The notes beneath the pieces were generated by a model. That model did no database searches. It was not told where the DNA came from and saw only the letters and a list, made by a program, of their open reading frames with translations. Shown piece after piece: positions 1 through 8,642 of a stretch of 64,000 nucleotides of DNA; position 1 is the stretch's first letter; each line of letters begins with the position of its first letter. The stretch is from the NCBI RefSeq assembly GCF_000344785.1, contig NC_020506.1, forward strand, positions 682,001 to 746,000, in the 5' to 3' direction. Position numbers and translations under genes: made by a program. The stretch comes from Corynebacterium callunae DSM 20147 (lineage in GTDB: Bacteria > Actinomycetota > Actinomycetes > Mycobacteriales > Mycobacteriaceae).

Positions 1-278
1 CCATGCGTGTGCGTGACCGTTCCGTGGAGTCTGTCACCGCAACTGCAGAGAAGGCAGATAGCTCCAACAAGGGCCATGTAGCAGCACCATTTGCTGGTGT
101 TGTCACCGTAACCGTCAATGTTGGCGATGAGGTCAAGGCTGGCGATCCAGTGGCCATCATCGAAGCTATGAAGATGGAAGCAACTATCACTACTCCAGTA
201 GCTGGTGTGATTGATCGCGTGGTTGTTCCGGCAGCCACCAAGGTTGAGGGCGGCGACCTCATCGTTGTAGTTTCCTAA
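1..278 (+). CDS. pyc: Pyruvate carboxylase, C-terminal biotin carrier end (partial)
   Basis: This is the 3' end of a gene that enters from the left edge; about 92 codons are visible. The product ends in a biotinyl carrier domain with the motif EAMKME, whose biotin-accepting lysine codon lies at 171-173, and the segment ends GGDLIVVVS as in corynebacterial pyruvate carboxylase. That enzyme carboxylates pyruvate to oxaloacetate, the main anaplerotic step in C. glutamicum. The biotin carboxylase and carboxyltransferase domains lie outside the window. The ATG at position 3 is an internal codon, not the start. Assignment to pyc rather than another biotin enzyme rests on the tail sequence and on the following synteny. 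Confidence 0.85.
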   Translation, partial: MRVRDRSVESVTATAEKADSSNKGHVAAPFAGVVTVTVNVGDEVKAGDPVAIIEAMKMEATITTPVAGVIDRVVVPAATKVEGGDLIVVVS

Positions 279-380
279 ACTCCCCGCTAAACCAGCACCC
301 CAGCGCAGCCTAACGTTGCACTGGGGTGCTGTGCTGTCTGCCCGGCGCGAGGAAAATAAGTTTGGCTAGGATCGGAAACC

Positions 381-1295
381 ATGCATGACCATTCCCATGA
401 TTCTTGTTCCCCCGACCTTGAACGTGACCTGCGCATCACTGGCCAATTGCCGCCTAGTCAAGAACATAAAATCCCGGATTTGGCAGAGCTCAACCAAGAC
501 CACCAAGCTGCGGAAATTACCCAGATCAGCGCAGCAAATCTCAAAAAAGATGTGATTGAGCTATCTCATAAGATTCCGGTGATTGTGCTCATTGGAAATT
601 CTTTGCAAGCTACTTTTTCGCCCCTTAAACAAGAGCTTTCTCAGCTTGCTAGCCACGCGGGTTTAAGTTGGTCGCTGGCTTTGGTGGATCCCGATCGAGC
701 TGCTGATGTGGCCTCGCAATTTAGGCCTCGCCAATTGCCGGTGGTTTATGCCGTGGTGGGTGGAACGAGCGTCTCCAATTTTGAGCCAGGTTTGCCAGGC
801 ATTGAGCTCGCGGACTGGCTGGAGGATGTGCTGAGCAATCATGGCACAAACTTACCGGGATTAGCAGCTGATGCCACACCAGCTGGGCAAGCGGAACAAC
901 CAATGGCCCAAAACCAAGATCACAGGTTATGGCAGGCTGCAGAGGCAGTTAATGCCGGTGACTTTGCGCAGGCGCTAGATCTTTATAAGGAACTACTGCA
1001 GGAACAGCCACAGAACCCGACGCTACTGAGAGCGCAGGCTGCGGTGTCGGTGCTGCAGCGGGTCCAGGAATCCAGCCGGGAGAGCGATCCCATTGCCTTA
1101 TCAGCAGCTCAACCACAGGATATTTCCCAGGCACTCAAAGCAGCAGATGCCTTTGTGATGCTGGACCAGCCCCTGGAAGGCGTCGAAAAGCTCTCTGAAT
1201 TGCTGCACACCGCACCCGAAAATGCCGAGCTCCGCGCGCAGTGTTGGCGCGGCAAAATTTGGCTGCAGCGACTTTTAACTAAGCAGCCGGGTTAA
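381..1295 (+). CDS. Thioredoxin-fold/TPR protein without CxxC (CnoX/YbbN-like)
   Basis: The 304-residue cytoplasmic protein has a thioredoxin-like domain (about residues 55-155) and a helical TPR-like C-terminal half (about 185-300), the layout of the co-chaperone CnoX/YbbN. The strand IPVIVLIGN is followed by SLQATF where an active thioredoxin has WCxxC, so the redox cysteines are absent; a cis-proline-like LPVV is kept. By family knowledge it would hold unfolded clients for chaperonin rather than do disulfide exchange. The N-terminus starts MHDHSHDSC, rich in His, Asp and Cys. Its 3' end overlaps the convergent metallochaperone gene by 21 bp. The role is inferred from fold and layout only. 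Confidence 0.7.
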   Translation: MHDHSHDSCSPDLERDLRITGQLPPSQEHKIPDLAELNQDHQAAEITQISAANLKKDVIELSHKIPVIVLIGNSLQATFSPLKQELSQLASHAGLSWSLALVDPDRAADVASQFRPRQLPVVYAVVGGTSVSNFEPGLPGIELADWLEDVLSNHGTNLPGLAADATPAGQAEQPMAQNQDHRLWQAAEAVNAGDFAQALDLYKELLQEQPQNPTLLRAQAAVSVLQRVQESSRESDPIALSAAQPQDISQALKAADAFVMLDQPLEGVEKLSELLHTAPENAELRAQCWRGKIWLQRLLTKQPG

Positions 1296-2363
1296 TTCCG
1301 TATCACTCAGCGTGGCGGCCTCCAGCTTGGCTCGCAGCGCAGGGGCATCGAGCGCGATGCCAATGAGCACCAGCTCGGTGCCCGGTGTGAGCTCACTAGA
1401 TGCCCAATAGGCGGCGGGGCGGATGCTTAAATTGGGACCAGCCTGGTGCCACACCTGGACGATGTCAAGATTATCGGACAACCAGCAATAACCCTTGGAA
1501 CGCACCAAACCCACGGTAGAGCGCAAAGCTTCGAGCAAACGCTGCTTATCAAAGGGGCGATCGCTGCGGAAAACCAGCGAACTAATGCCATATTCCTCCG
1601 TCTCCGGGGTGTGTGGATTGGCCAATTCCTCGGCATAACCCTCATAGGTGCGTGCGGTGGCTTCATCATAAAGCTGCGCGCCCAAGATCTCCTCAACCAC
1701 CGGGCGGCCCTCACTTAAGCCATCTACCAGGGGAGAGATCAAGGCGCGGGGATTTAGAGTGTGCACCAGCGCGCGAGTTTGATCGAGGCGTTGCTGAGAC
1801 ACCAGATCGGCCTTTGTCAGATAAATGCGATCGGCAAATTCCACCTGGTCGGTGAGGAGATCAGCAATGGTGCGCTCATCTTCCTCGGCAGCTGCCATTC
1901 CGGCGGAACTCAGCTGGGTGTTGCGCCGGATTTGATCCAAAAACTGGGTGCAGTCAACCAAGGTGACCATGGTGTCCAGCGGAGCGTGATCGGCCAGACG
2001 GGTGCCATCCTCCCATTGCCATTCAAAGGTGGCGGCCACGGGCATGGGCTCAGAAATACCGGTTGATTCAATGACAATGTGGTCAAATTTTTCACTACGA
2101 GCCAGCGAGCCGACCGATTCCACCAGGTCTTCGCGCAGGGTGCAGCAGATGCAACCATTGGTCAATTCCCCAAAACGATCCTCGCCACGGGTGAGGTGTC
2201 CTTCGGCAGCGATGAGGGCTGCGTCAATATTGATCTCGGAGAAATCATTGACAATTACCGCGATTTTCTTCCCTCCGCGGTGTTCCAAAAGCTGATTGAG
2301 CAGGGTGGTTTTACTGGATCCTAAAAATCCGGATAACACGGTAACAGGGGTGAGGGGCGCCAT
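1275..2363 (-). CDS. CobW/COG0523 family GTPase, probable zinc metallochaperone
   Basis: The 362-residue protein is a G3E-class P-loop GTPase. Walker A is GFLGSSKTT at residues 12-20 (the usual residue 17 Gly is Ser), the metal-binding CxCC motif is GCICC at 70-74, and a TKAD guanine-specificity motif lies near 177; a CobW_C domain follows. COG0523 proteins insert or deliver metals, often zinc under starvation. The start ATG has AAGGAG at 2369-2374. A 15-bp inverted repeat close to the corynebacterial Zur operator lies at 2377-2391, directly upstream, which supports a zinc link. The 3' end overlaps the convergent thioredoxin/TPR gene. Confidence 0.82.
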   Translation of the reverse strand: MAPLTPVTVLSGFLGSSKTTLLNQLLEHRGGKKIAVIVNDFSEINIDAALIAAEGHLTRGEDRFGELTNGCICCTLREDLVESVGSLARSEKFDHIVIESTGISEPMPVAATFEWQWEDGTRLADHAPLDTMVTLVDCTQFLDQIRRNTQLSSAGMAAAEEDERTIADLLTDQVEFADRIYLTKADLVSQQRLDQTRALVHTLNPRALISPLVDGLSEGRPVVEEILGAQLYDEATARTYEGYAEELANPHTPETEEYGISSLVFRSDRPFDKQRLLEALRSTVGLVRSKGYCWLSDNLDIVQVWHQAGPNLSIRPAAYWASSELTPGTELVLIGIALDAPALRAKLEAATLSDTELTRLLS

Positions 2364-2376
2364 AAAAGCTCCTTGA

Positions 2377-2391
2377 TGAAAATAGTTTCCA
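2377..2391. promoter_or_regulatory. Zur-box-like inverted repeat
   Basis: The sequence TGAAAATAGTTTCCA matches 12 of 15 positions of the corynebacterial Zur motif TGAAAATGATTTTCA as I remember it. It ends 13 bp from the start codon of the CobW-type gene and abuts its ribosome binding site, a position where a bound repressor would block transcription or elongation. Binding is inferred. Confidence 0.45.
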
Positions 2392-2436
2392 GTAATGCTT
2401 AACGACGCGCCCCCGCGCGCAATCTGCCGCGCCTTT

Positions 2437-2823
2437 TCAGGCGGGCTTAATATCCATCCCTAAAAAGCCCTGTGCCCAGCGGGAGATGGTGTCTTTGCCT
2501 ACCCGCTGAGCATCGCCGATGGTCACTGGCTCCAAAATGGGATCATTGGGCAAGACCGTGGTGAGATCGGCAGTGGGGAAGAGCTCTAGTGTGCCGCTGG
2601 TGGGATTGAGGCGAGCAAACACCAACATCTCCACATTGGTCTGCTCGCACACCGCCCAGGTGTATTCCTCATCGGCTTCCCATTTGCGCTTGGCCTCTGC
2701 TACAAACTCCGCATCAACCTCAGTGTCCAAGGCTGCGCTGAGTGCGGGGATATCGTTGATGCGGTCATCGGCAAGCAAATTGCGGGCATAGAATCTGCCG
2801 CCATTTAAATCCATGGGTTCCAT
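2437..2823 (-). CDS. Conserved hypothetical protein
   Basis: The gene encodes a soluble acidic protein of about 128 residues with no recognised domain, signal peptide or membrane segment. The reading frame is open further upstream to 2871, but that part lies inside a strong terminator hairpin (2840-2880), so the ATG at 2823 (MEPMDLNGG) or the one at 2814 is the likely start. Neither has a clear Shine-Dalgarno site. It follows accBC on the same strand and sits 73 bp before the CobW-type gene, so it may depend on read-through of the accBC terminator or on a promoter I could not place. No function is proposed. Confidence 0.6.
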   Translation of the reverse strand: MEPMDLNGGRFYARNLLADDRINDIPALSAALDTEVDAEFVAEAKRKWEADEEYTWAVCEQTNVEMLVFARLNPTSGTLELFPTADLTTVLPNDPILEPVTIGDAQRVGKDTISRWAQGFLGMDIKPA

Positions 2824-2839
2824 AGGTGGCAGCTTAACC

Positions 2840-2880
2840 AAAAAAGGCGGTGCGCAATCGAAATTGCGCACCGCCTTTTT
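2840..2880. terminator. Bidirectional intrinsic terminator after accBC
   Basis: A perfect 13-bp stem (2846-2858 with 2863-2875) closes on a CGAA tetraloop. It is flanked by six A on the left and five T on the right, so it can terminate on either strand. It lies just after the accBC stop codon on the minus strand. Confidence 0.9.
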
Positions 2881-2888
2881 AAAAAGAA

Positions 2889-4664
2889 TTACTTGATCTC
2901 GAGGAGAACAGCACCCTTATTAACACCTTCGCCAGCAGCTACTGCCAAGCCGGTAACAGTACCGGACTTGTGAGCCTTGACAGGGTTTTCCATCTTCATA
3001 GCTTCAAGGACAACAACGATATCGCCCTCATTAACTTCAGCGCCTTCTTCAACGTTGACCTTGATGACAGTGCCCTGCATTGGAGCTGCCACTGCATCGC
3101 CGGATACGCCAGCCTTGGCGCCACCGGAACGACGCTTCTTGGACTTCTTCTTAGGGCCGTTGGCACCGCCACCGAGGGCAAGGTCACCTGGGAGGGCGAT
3201 CTCTACACGGCGACCATCGATCTCCACAACAACCTTCTGAGCTGGGACCTTATCTTCATCTTCCAGATCAGCTGCATCGGTATATGGAGCGATTGGGTTA
3301 TCCCATACCTCTTCGATCCACTTGGTGTAGATCTCAAAGCCATTGTCATCGCCCACAAATGCAGGGTTGGAAACAATGTGCTGGTGGAAAGGAATAACGG
3401 TGGGCATGCCCTCAACAACATACTCAGCCAGCGCACGGCGGGAGCGCTCAAGAGCCTGCTCACGGGTAGCGCCCCAAACGATGAGCTTAGCCAACATGGA
3501 GTCGAACTGACCAGAGATTTCAGATCCTTCAACAACGCCGGAATCCATGCGGATACCAGGGCCTGATGGCTCACGGTAGCCGGTGATCTTGCCAGGAGCT
3601 GGCATGAAGTTGGAGCCAGCATCCTCGCCGTTAATACGGAATTCAAAAGCGTGGCCGCGTGGGGTTGGGTCTTCCTTGATGGAAAGTTCTGCGCCCTCAG
3701 CGATGTGGAACATCTCGCGGACTAGGTCTAGGCCGGTGGTCTCTTCAGTAACTGGGTGTTCCACCTGTAGACGGGTGTTGACCTCAAGGAAGGAGATAAG
3801 TCCATCGGAACCAACTAGGTACTCAACGGTGCCAGCACCGTAGTAGCCAGCTTCTTTACAAATAGCCTTAGCGGAAGAGTGTAGACGCTCGCGCTGCTCA
3901 TCGGTGAGGAATGGGGCTGGAGCTTCTTCAACAAGCTTCTGGAAACGGCGCTGCAGGGAGCAGTCACGGGTACCAGCAACAACAACGTTGCCGTGCTTAT
4001 CGGCGATAACCTGGCACTCTACGTGGCGTGCCTTATCCAGGTAACGCTCCACAAAGCACTCTCCACGGCCGAAGGCTGCGGTTGCTTCACGGGTTGCGGA
4101 TTCAAAAAGCTCTGCAACCTCTTCCATCTTGTAGGCAACCTTCATGCCACGTCCGCCGCCACCGAAGGCAGCCTTGATAGCGATTGGCAGACCAAATTCC
4201 TCGGCGAATGCCACAACTTCGCTGGCATCCTTAACTGGCTCTTTGGTACCAGGAGCCATTGGGGCGTTGGCGTTGTTAGCGATGTGGCGAGCAGTGACCT
4301 TGTCGCCCAAGGAGCGAATTGCCTCTGGTGAAGGTCCGATCCAGATCAGGCCTTCGTTGATAACTGCTTCTGCAAAATCTGCATTTTCAGCGAGGAAGCC
4401 ATAACCAGGGTGGATAGCGTCGGCGCCGGACTTGCGGGCAGCGTCGATAATCTTGTCGATGACAAGGTAGGACTCGGCAGAAGTGTTGCCTCCAAGTGCG
4501 AATGCTTCATCTGCGTACGCAACAAATGGTGCGTCTGCATCTGGCTCGGCGTAAACAGCGACGGAGGCGATTCCCTCATCGCGAGCAGCACGGAACACAC
4601 GGATTGCGATCTCACCGCGGTTCGCGACAAGAACCTTGGTGATCTTCCTAGTCTCGACGGACAC
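2889..4664 (-). CDS. accBC: Acyl-CoA carboxylase alpha subunit (biotin carboxylase + biotin carrier)
   Basis: The 591-residue AccBC carboxylates its own biotin with ATP and bicarbonate and passes the carboxyl group to an AccD beta subunit. The N-terminal biotin carboxylase ([12 protein letters not shown] near residue 10, glycine-rich ATP-grasp loop GGGGRGMK near 165) is followed by a linker rich in Lys/Arg/Gly and a carrier domain with EAMKMEN, the biotinyl lysine being about residue 557. A GTG start at 4664 is chosen because AGGAGG precedes it at normal spacing and the length then equals that of C. glutamicum AccBC. The AccD1, AccD2 and AccE partners and BirA are all in this window. Confidence 0.95.
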   Translation of the reverse strand: MSVETRKITKVLVANRGEIAIRVFRAARDEGIASVAVYAEPDADAPFVAYADEAFALGGNTSAESYLVIDKIIDAARKSGADAIHPGYGFLAENADFAEAVINEGLIWIGPSPEAIRSLGDKVTARHIANNANAPMAPGTKEPVKDASEVVAFAEEFGLPIAIKAAFGGGGRGMKVAYKMEEVAELFESATREATAAFGRGECFVERYLDKARHVECQVIADKHGNVVVAGTRDCSLQRRFQKLVEEAPAPFLTDEQRERLHSSAKAICKEAGYYGAGTVEYLVGSDGLISFLEVNTRLQVEHPVTEETTGLDLVREMFHIAEGAELSIKEDPTPRGHAFEFRINGEDAGSNFMPAPGKITGYREPSGPGIRMDSGVVEGSEISGQFDSMLAKLIVWGATREQALERSRRALAEYVVEGMPTVIPFHQHIVSNPAFVGDDNGFEIYTKWIEEVWDNPIAPYTDAADLEDEDKVPAQKVVVEIDGRRVEIALPGDLALGGGANGPKKKSKKRRSGGAKAGVSGDAVAAPMQGTVIKVNVEEGAEVNEGDIVVVLEAMKMENPVKAHKSGTVTGLAVAAGEGVNKGAVLLEIK

Positions 4665-4797
4665 TAAAACCCTCCTGGATAAAATTGATGGCACAGCTGG
4701 GCATGCGAAGTACTTGCCCTTCCAATACCGAATATTCTTGCACACTCACCGGCGAAGAACTTAACCACACATGAGTATTTCCTCATATTTTTTTGGA

Positions 4798-4825
4798 AGT
4801 GTTTAAGTTTTCGCAGGTAAACACT
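4798..4825. promoter_or_regulatory. Inverted repeat upstream of accBC
   Basis: Arms AGTGTTTA (4798-4805) and TAAACACT (4818-4825) are perfectly complementary with a 12-bp spacer. The site is about 135 bp before the accBC start and clear of the sseA terminator. FasR is known to control accBC in C. glutamicum, but I cannot confirm that this is its site. Confidence 0.35.
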
Positions 4826-4843
4826 AGTGGTATAGAAACTTAA

Positions 4844-4872
4844 AAGTGTGCTGGAAATTTCCCAGCACACTT
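4844..4872 (-). terminator. Intrinsic terminator of sseA
   Basis: An 11-bp perfect stem (4844-4854 with 4862-4872) lies 15 bp past the sseA stop codon on the minus strand and is followed there by a short T-rich tract. Confidence 0.85.
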
Positions 4873-4886
4873 AAAAAGTGAAATTT

Positions 4887-5783
4887 TTAGGATTCTGCTG
4901 CTTCCGCAGTGCCCACCTCAATTGGCATACGAACCATATTGCCCCACTCAGCCCAAGAGCCGTCATAGTTGCGGACATTTTCAAAGCCCAAGAGGTACTT
5001 GAGTACAAACCAGGTATGAGCTGCACGGTCACCAACGCGGCAATAAACCACGGTGTCATCGGTGCGGTTGAGGGACGAATACAAAGCGTCCAGCTCTGCA
5101 CGGGTGCGGAAATTGCCATTGGGCAGCACAGTGTCAGACCAATCGAGGTGCTGTGCACCAGGAATGTGACCGCCACGCAGCACACCGTCGCCACCCGCAG
5201 GGTTGCCCTGCGCATCAAGGCCAGCGAATTCGGTGGCTGTGCGCACGTCGATAAGCTTCATGCCAGCAGGCTTGTTGAGGGATTCCAAAACCTCAGCGAC
5301 AAAGGCACGCTGGCCTTCATCGATGCGCTCAACTACGGGGTAACCGGTGGCAGGGTACTCGGGAACAACGTAGGAGGTGTCGCGCTCTTCGGACATCCAT
5401 GCATCGCGGCCACCGTTGAGCAGGCGCACATCGGTGTGGCCAAAAAGTTCAAAAACCCAGAGGGTGAAGGCAGCCCACCAGTTGGATTTATCGCCATAAA
5501 CCACCACGGTGTCATCACGTGCAATGCCCTTGCGGTCCATCAATTCAGCAAATGCTTTGCCATCGATGAAGTCACGGGTGATGGGATCATTAAGATCCTT
5601 TTTCCAGTCGATGCGGACTGCGCCGGGAAGGTGGCCAATATCGTAGAGCAGGGAATCTTCATTGGATTCCACAACTTTTAGGCCGGGGGATCCCAACCGT
5701 GCGGAAAGCCAGGATGCGGAGACGATCCTCTCAGGGTGTGCATATTCCTGAAACGCGGGGAATGGGTCAAACGGTGCTGCCAT
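4887..5783 (-). CDS. sseA: Thiosulfate sulfurtransferase (tandem rhodanese)
   Basis: The 298-residue protein has two rhodanese domains. The C-terminal one carries the active-site loop CRVGDRA with the catalytic cysteine at residue 248; the N-terminal domain keeps the fold but has a DKSN loop without cysteine, as is usual in this class. It transfers sulfane sulfur from thiosulfate or 3-mercaptopyruvate to thiol acceptors. The gene is next to accBC, as in C. glutamicum. The ATG at 5783 (MAAPFDPF) has GGAAGG upstream, at a rather long spacing. A strong terminator follows. Which donor is physiological cannot be told from sequence. Confidence 0.88.
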   Translation of the reverse strand: MAAPFDPFPAFQEYAHPERIVSASWLSARLGSPGLKVVESNEDSLLYDIGHLPGAVRIDWKKDLNDPITRDFIDGKAFAELMDRKGIARDDTVVVYGDKSNWWAAFTLWVFELFGHTDVRLLNGGRDAWMSEERDTSYVVPEYPATGYPVVERIDEGQRAFVAEVLESLNKPAGMKLIDVRTATEFAGLDAQGNPAGGDGVLRGGHIPGAQHLDWSDTVLPNGNFRTRAELDALYSSLNRTDDTVVYCRVGDRAAHTWFVLKYLLGFENVRNYDGSWAEWGNMVRMPIEVGTAEAAES

Positions 5784-6061
5784 GTGAGGTCGCTGCCTTC
5801 CATAAGGGGGTCAATACTTTTGTTACGTAACCCAGCATATTGGTTTATGTTCCTTGTGTCCTTAATTACTACTGGGTTTGTTAAGTCTCCGCGATCATGG
5901 ATGGTGCTTTATTGTCTATCTTGTCAACGTGAAAAAGCCCGACTTTTAAGTTATCTCTGCGAGCCTACGTATATGAGGGTTTCCCATGTTGTCCGCAATT
6001 TTTGACTCTGCTGTTTAGTCCGGGCTGGCGCGTAATTCTAAAGCCCCCGGGAGATGAGAAA

Positions 6062-7144
6062 GTGAAATCCACCACCATGCACAAGAGCATCGTTGTTTTT
6101 GAAGTTGAAGGCGGCTCCGACAAGTACCTGGATGGGCATCGCAAGGACACCATGCCAATCGTCAATTCCATTTTGGGACACGGCTGGCACGCTGAGGTTG
6201 TGTTCTATCGCCCCGAGTGGAGCGAAGACCTATTTAATTATGTTTCTGAAAAATTTGATGGTTATATTTCCCGCGTAAACCCCGGCAATATCCCTGGTGG
6301 CGAACGTGGCTATTTTGATTTGCTTACCCGTCTTTCTGAGGCCGGCCTGGTGGGAATGTCCACCCCAGAGGAAATGATGGCTTATGGCGCTAAAGATGCG
6401 CTGGTAAAGCTCTCTGAGACCGATCTGGTGCCTTCTGACACCCATGCTTATTACGATGTGGAAACCCTGCATAAGCTCTTCCCATCATCCCTGTCCTATG
6501 GCGAGCGTGTGCTCAAGCAAAACCGTGGTTCCACCGGTTCCGGCATTTGGCGCGTGCAGCTGGTGGATAAGGAATTGGCTGCCAGTATTAAACCTGGCAC
6601 CGAGCTGCCCCTAGACACCAAGATCAAGTGCACTGAGGCCGTAGATAACCACACCGAAATTCGCGAGCTCGGCGAGTTCATGGACTTCTGCGATCAGTAC
6701 ATCATTGGTGACAACGGCATGCTGGTTGATATGCGATTTATGCCCCGCATTGTGGAAGGCGAAATCCGCATCCTGCTGGTTGGCCCACACCCTGTGTTTG
6801 TGGTGCACAAGAAGCCTGCCGAGGGTGGCGACAACTTCTCTGCAACCTTGTTCTCCGGCGCAAAGTACACCTATGACAAGCCAGAACAGTGGCAGGACCT
6901 GATCGATGAGTTCGCTGAGGCTCGTCCCGTCATCGCAGAAAAGCTCGGTGGCGATAACATCCCACTGATCTGGACTGCTGACTTCATGCTCGATACCGCT
7001 CCAGACGGTTCCGATACCTACGTGCTCGGCGAGATCAACTGCTCTTGCGTGGGCTTTACCTCTGAGCTGGACATGGGCATTCAGCAGCTCGTTGCTAGCG
7101 AGGCCATTAAACGCATCGAGGAAACTGCCGCTAAAGCTATTTAA
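6062..7144 (+). CDS. Cj0069-family protein, ATP-grasp-like
   Basis: This is a 360-residue cytoplasmic protein. The segment KQNRGSTGSGIWRV (about residue 150) resembles an ATP-grasp nucleotide loop, and LGEINCSCVGF near the C-terminus resembles the metal-binding E-x-N end of that fold, so an ATP-dependent ligase or carboxylate-amine ligation is possible. I recognise it as the family annotated Cj0069 in corynebacteria; its substrate is unknown. The frame is open back to 6002, but the GTG at 6062 has GGGAG at 6048-6052 and is preferred. It stands alone between sseA and the convergent DUF3151 gene, with a shared terminator downstream. Confidence 0.7.
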   Translation: MKSTTMHKSIVVFEVEGGSDKYLDGHRKDTMPIVNSILGHGWHAEVVFYRPEWSEDLFNYVSEKFDGYISRVNPGNIPGGERGYFDLLTRLSEAGLVGMSTPEEMMAYGAKDALVKLSETDLVPSDTHAYYDVETLHKLFPSSLSYGERVLKQNRGSTGSGIWRVQLVDKELAASIKPGTELPLDTKIKCTEAVDNHTEIRELGEFMDFCDQYIIGDNGMLVDMRFMPRIVEGEIRILLVGPHPVFVVHKKPAEGGDNFSATLFSGAKYTYDKPEQWQDLIDEFAEARPVIAEKLGGDNIPLIWTADFMLDTAPDGSDTYVLGEINCSCVGFTSELDMGIQQLVASEAIKRIEETAAKAI

Positions 7145-7182
7145 GAGCGCGCTTTTCGACGAAAAACTGGGTGGATAAGCAA

Positions 7183-7220
7183 AAGACCGGGGATCATCAC
7201 TGGTGTTGATCCCCGGTCTT
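7183..7220. terminator. Bidirectional terminator between convergent genes
   Basis: A perfect 14-bp stem (7183-7196 with 7207-7220) lies between the Cj0069-like gene and the DUF3151 gene. T-rich sequence follows on the plus strand. Confidence 0.88.
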
Positions 7221-7230
7221 CTTTTAATAA

Positions 7231-7647
7231 TTACTTGTCGAGCAGGATTGCTACTGCTTCTGGATCAGCATCGGAAAGCATTTGACGGCAGCGATCGTAT
7301 TCGTTGGTTTCACCGATGAGCTTGGCCGCTAGTGCCAGGGCAGCGATCGCACGCAACACACCGCGGTTTGGTTCATGGGAATAAGGAACTGGTCCCCAGC
7401 CCTTCCAACCATTAGCGCGCAGGCGATCGAGGCTGCGGTGGTAACCGGTGCGGGCAAAAGCATAAGCCTGCAGCTTTTCTTCATCGGTAGTGGCTGATTC
7501 AAGCGCAGCTTCGGCACGAACAGCCCACACTAGTGGGCTATCGGGATGAGTCAGCGCAGTTGCAGTAAGGGTGGCGTCTGCACCCTGTGCTGGATCCTGC
7601 GGCAAGCGGACGGGTGGGGGAGCTAACATGTCATTCATTTGAACCAT
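7231..7647 (-). CDS. DUF3151 family protein
   Basis: The 138-residue soluble protein begins MVQMNDMLAPPPVRLP. The central part has alanine-rich helices and a short WKGWGPVPYSHEPNRG stretch that I associate with the actinobacterial DUF3151 family, whose function is unknown. The frame is open upstream to 7782, but that part lies inside maf, and the ATG at 7647 has GAGGGG close by; the ATG at 7638 is an alternative. It is the last gene of the apparent accD2-accE-maf cluster, 16 bp after maf. It ends just before the strong bidirectional terminator. Confidence 0.75.
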   Translation of the reverse strand: MVQMNDMLAPPPVRLPQDPAQGADATLTATALTHPDSPLVWAVRAEAALESATTDEEKLQAYAFARTGYHRSLDRLRANGWKGWGPVPYSHEPNRGVLRAIAALALAAKLIGETNEYDRCRQMLSDADPEAVAILLDK

Positions 7648-7663
7648 GCCCCTCATCCTAACT

Positions 7664-8275
7664 TCAGGACACCGATGTTGGGGTGGCGCCCCAAAAATCG
7701 CTGATATTAAAACCACATTGGTAGAGCGCGCGACGCACCACTGGCAGGGATAGTCCGATAACGGAGGAAGGATCGCCCTCAATGGAATCGATGAACCATC
7801 CGCCTAGTGCTTCTAGGGTGAAGGCTCCCGCGCACTCTAAGGGCTCTCCAGAGGCTGCGTAGGCGTTAATGTCGGCATCGCTTGCCTCTGCGAAGTGGAT
7901 GGTGGTGGAGGATGCCTCGATAATCTCTTGATCCTGCCAAATCACACAATGTCCAGTGATGAGCTGTGCAGTCTTTCCGCGCTGTTGCTGCCAACGGCGA
8001 ATCGTCTCTTCAACTGTATGAGGTTTTCCTTGCAGGGTTTCGTCGATAAGCAGCATGGAGTCGCCCCCAATGGTGACCTGATCTGGAAAGTTCGGTGCTA
8101 CGGCGCGGGCTTTTGCCAGTGCCAACTGGCTGACGATCTCCTGCGGGGAGGCGCCGGCCAGGCTTGCGATGATGGCATCCTCATCAACATGCGCTGGGTG
8201 GATGAGGGGCTCGACGCCGGCGCTGCGCAGGATCATGCGGCGGGAGGGGGACTGGGAGGCGAGAACAATCTGCAT
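7664..8275 (-). CDS. maf: Maf-like nucleoside triphosphate pyrophosphatase
   Basis: The 203-residue protein shows the Maf/HAM1-like signatures: SQSPSRR at residues 8-14 (substrate P-loop equivalent), the acidic IGGDSMLL near 69, and EGDPSSVIGLSLP near the C-terminus. Maf proteins hydrolyse modified or non-canonical NTPs to NMPs, removing them from the nucleotide pool. The ATG at 8275 gives the usual MQIVLASQSPSRR start. It lies 83 bp after accE, with a hairpin between, and 16 bp before the DUF3151 gene. Maf next to acyl-CoA carboxylase genes is the common corynebacterial and mycobacterial order. Exact substrate is not readable. Confidence 0.88.
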   Translation of the reverse strand: MQIVLASQSPSRRMILRSAGVEPLIHPAHVDEDAIIASLAGASPQEIVSQLALAKARAVAPNFPDQVTIGGDSMLLIDETLQGKPHTVEETIRRWQQQRGKTAQLITGHCVIWQDQEIIEASSTTIHFAEASDADINAYAASGEPLECAGAFTLEALGGWFIDSIEGDPSSVIGLSLPVVRRALYQCGFNISDFWGATPTSVS

Positions 8276-8311
8276 GCTGCCAAATTCTAATCACCACCCG
8301 CGCACAACAAA

Positions 8312-8347
8312 GCGCCACGACCCTTTGATGAGATTAGGTCGTGGCGC
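8312..8347 (-). terminator. Hairpin between accE and maf
   Basis: A perfect 11-bp GC-rich stem (8312-8322 with 8337-8347) with a 14-nt loop lies 11 bp past the accE stop. On the minus strand it is followed by CTTTGTTG, so it is a weak or partial terminator that would lower maf expression relative to the carboxylase genes. Confidence 0.7.
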
Positions 8348-8358
8348 GAAAGCTGCTT

Positions 8359-8598
8359 TTAGAAGAAATTCACATTCTGGAAAGCGCTGGGGTTGAAGAT
8401 GGTTGGGCGGTTGAGGCGTTCTTCCACCCGACCCCAGTTATTGCGGGTCTCAGGCTGGATGAGCTGTGCTTGCGCAGCAGCTTGAGCCAAACCTGCAATC
8501 ACCATGGTCAGCGCTGCCACCTGGGTATCATCAGGGTTGCCAGATAGCACCGTAAAAAAGGGCTTCTGAGCAGCCTCGGTGGTGTTGTTCTCAGACAT
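8359..8598 (-). CDS. accE: Acyl-CoA carboxylase epsilon subunit
   Basis: A 79-residue small protein with a disordered N-terminus (MSENNTTEAAQKP) followed by FFTVLSGNPDDTQVAALTMV, the conserved core of actinobacterial AccE subunits. The epsilon subunit bridges and stabilises AccBC-AccD complexes. The gene is 45 bp downstream of accD2 on the same strand. The ATG at 8598 is preceded by AAAGGAG at about 8602-8608. Family assignment is supported by both the core motif and the position beside accD2. Confidence 0.88.
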   Translation of the reverse strand: MSENNTTEAAQKPFFTVLSGNPDDTQVAALTMVIAGLAQAAAQAQLIQPETRNNWGRVEERLNRPTIFNPSAFQNVNFF

Positions 8599-8642
8599 GG
8601 TTCTCCTTTAAAAATAATGAGTTTCAGCAGCTAGATAAAGCT

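Noticed and set aside
4878..5681. 267-codon plus-strand frame opposite sseA
   Set aside because: It lies wholly within the rhodanese gene, with no ribosome binding site or domain.
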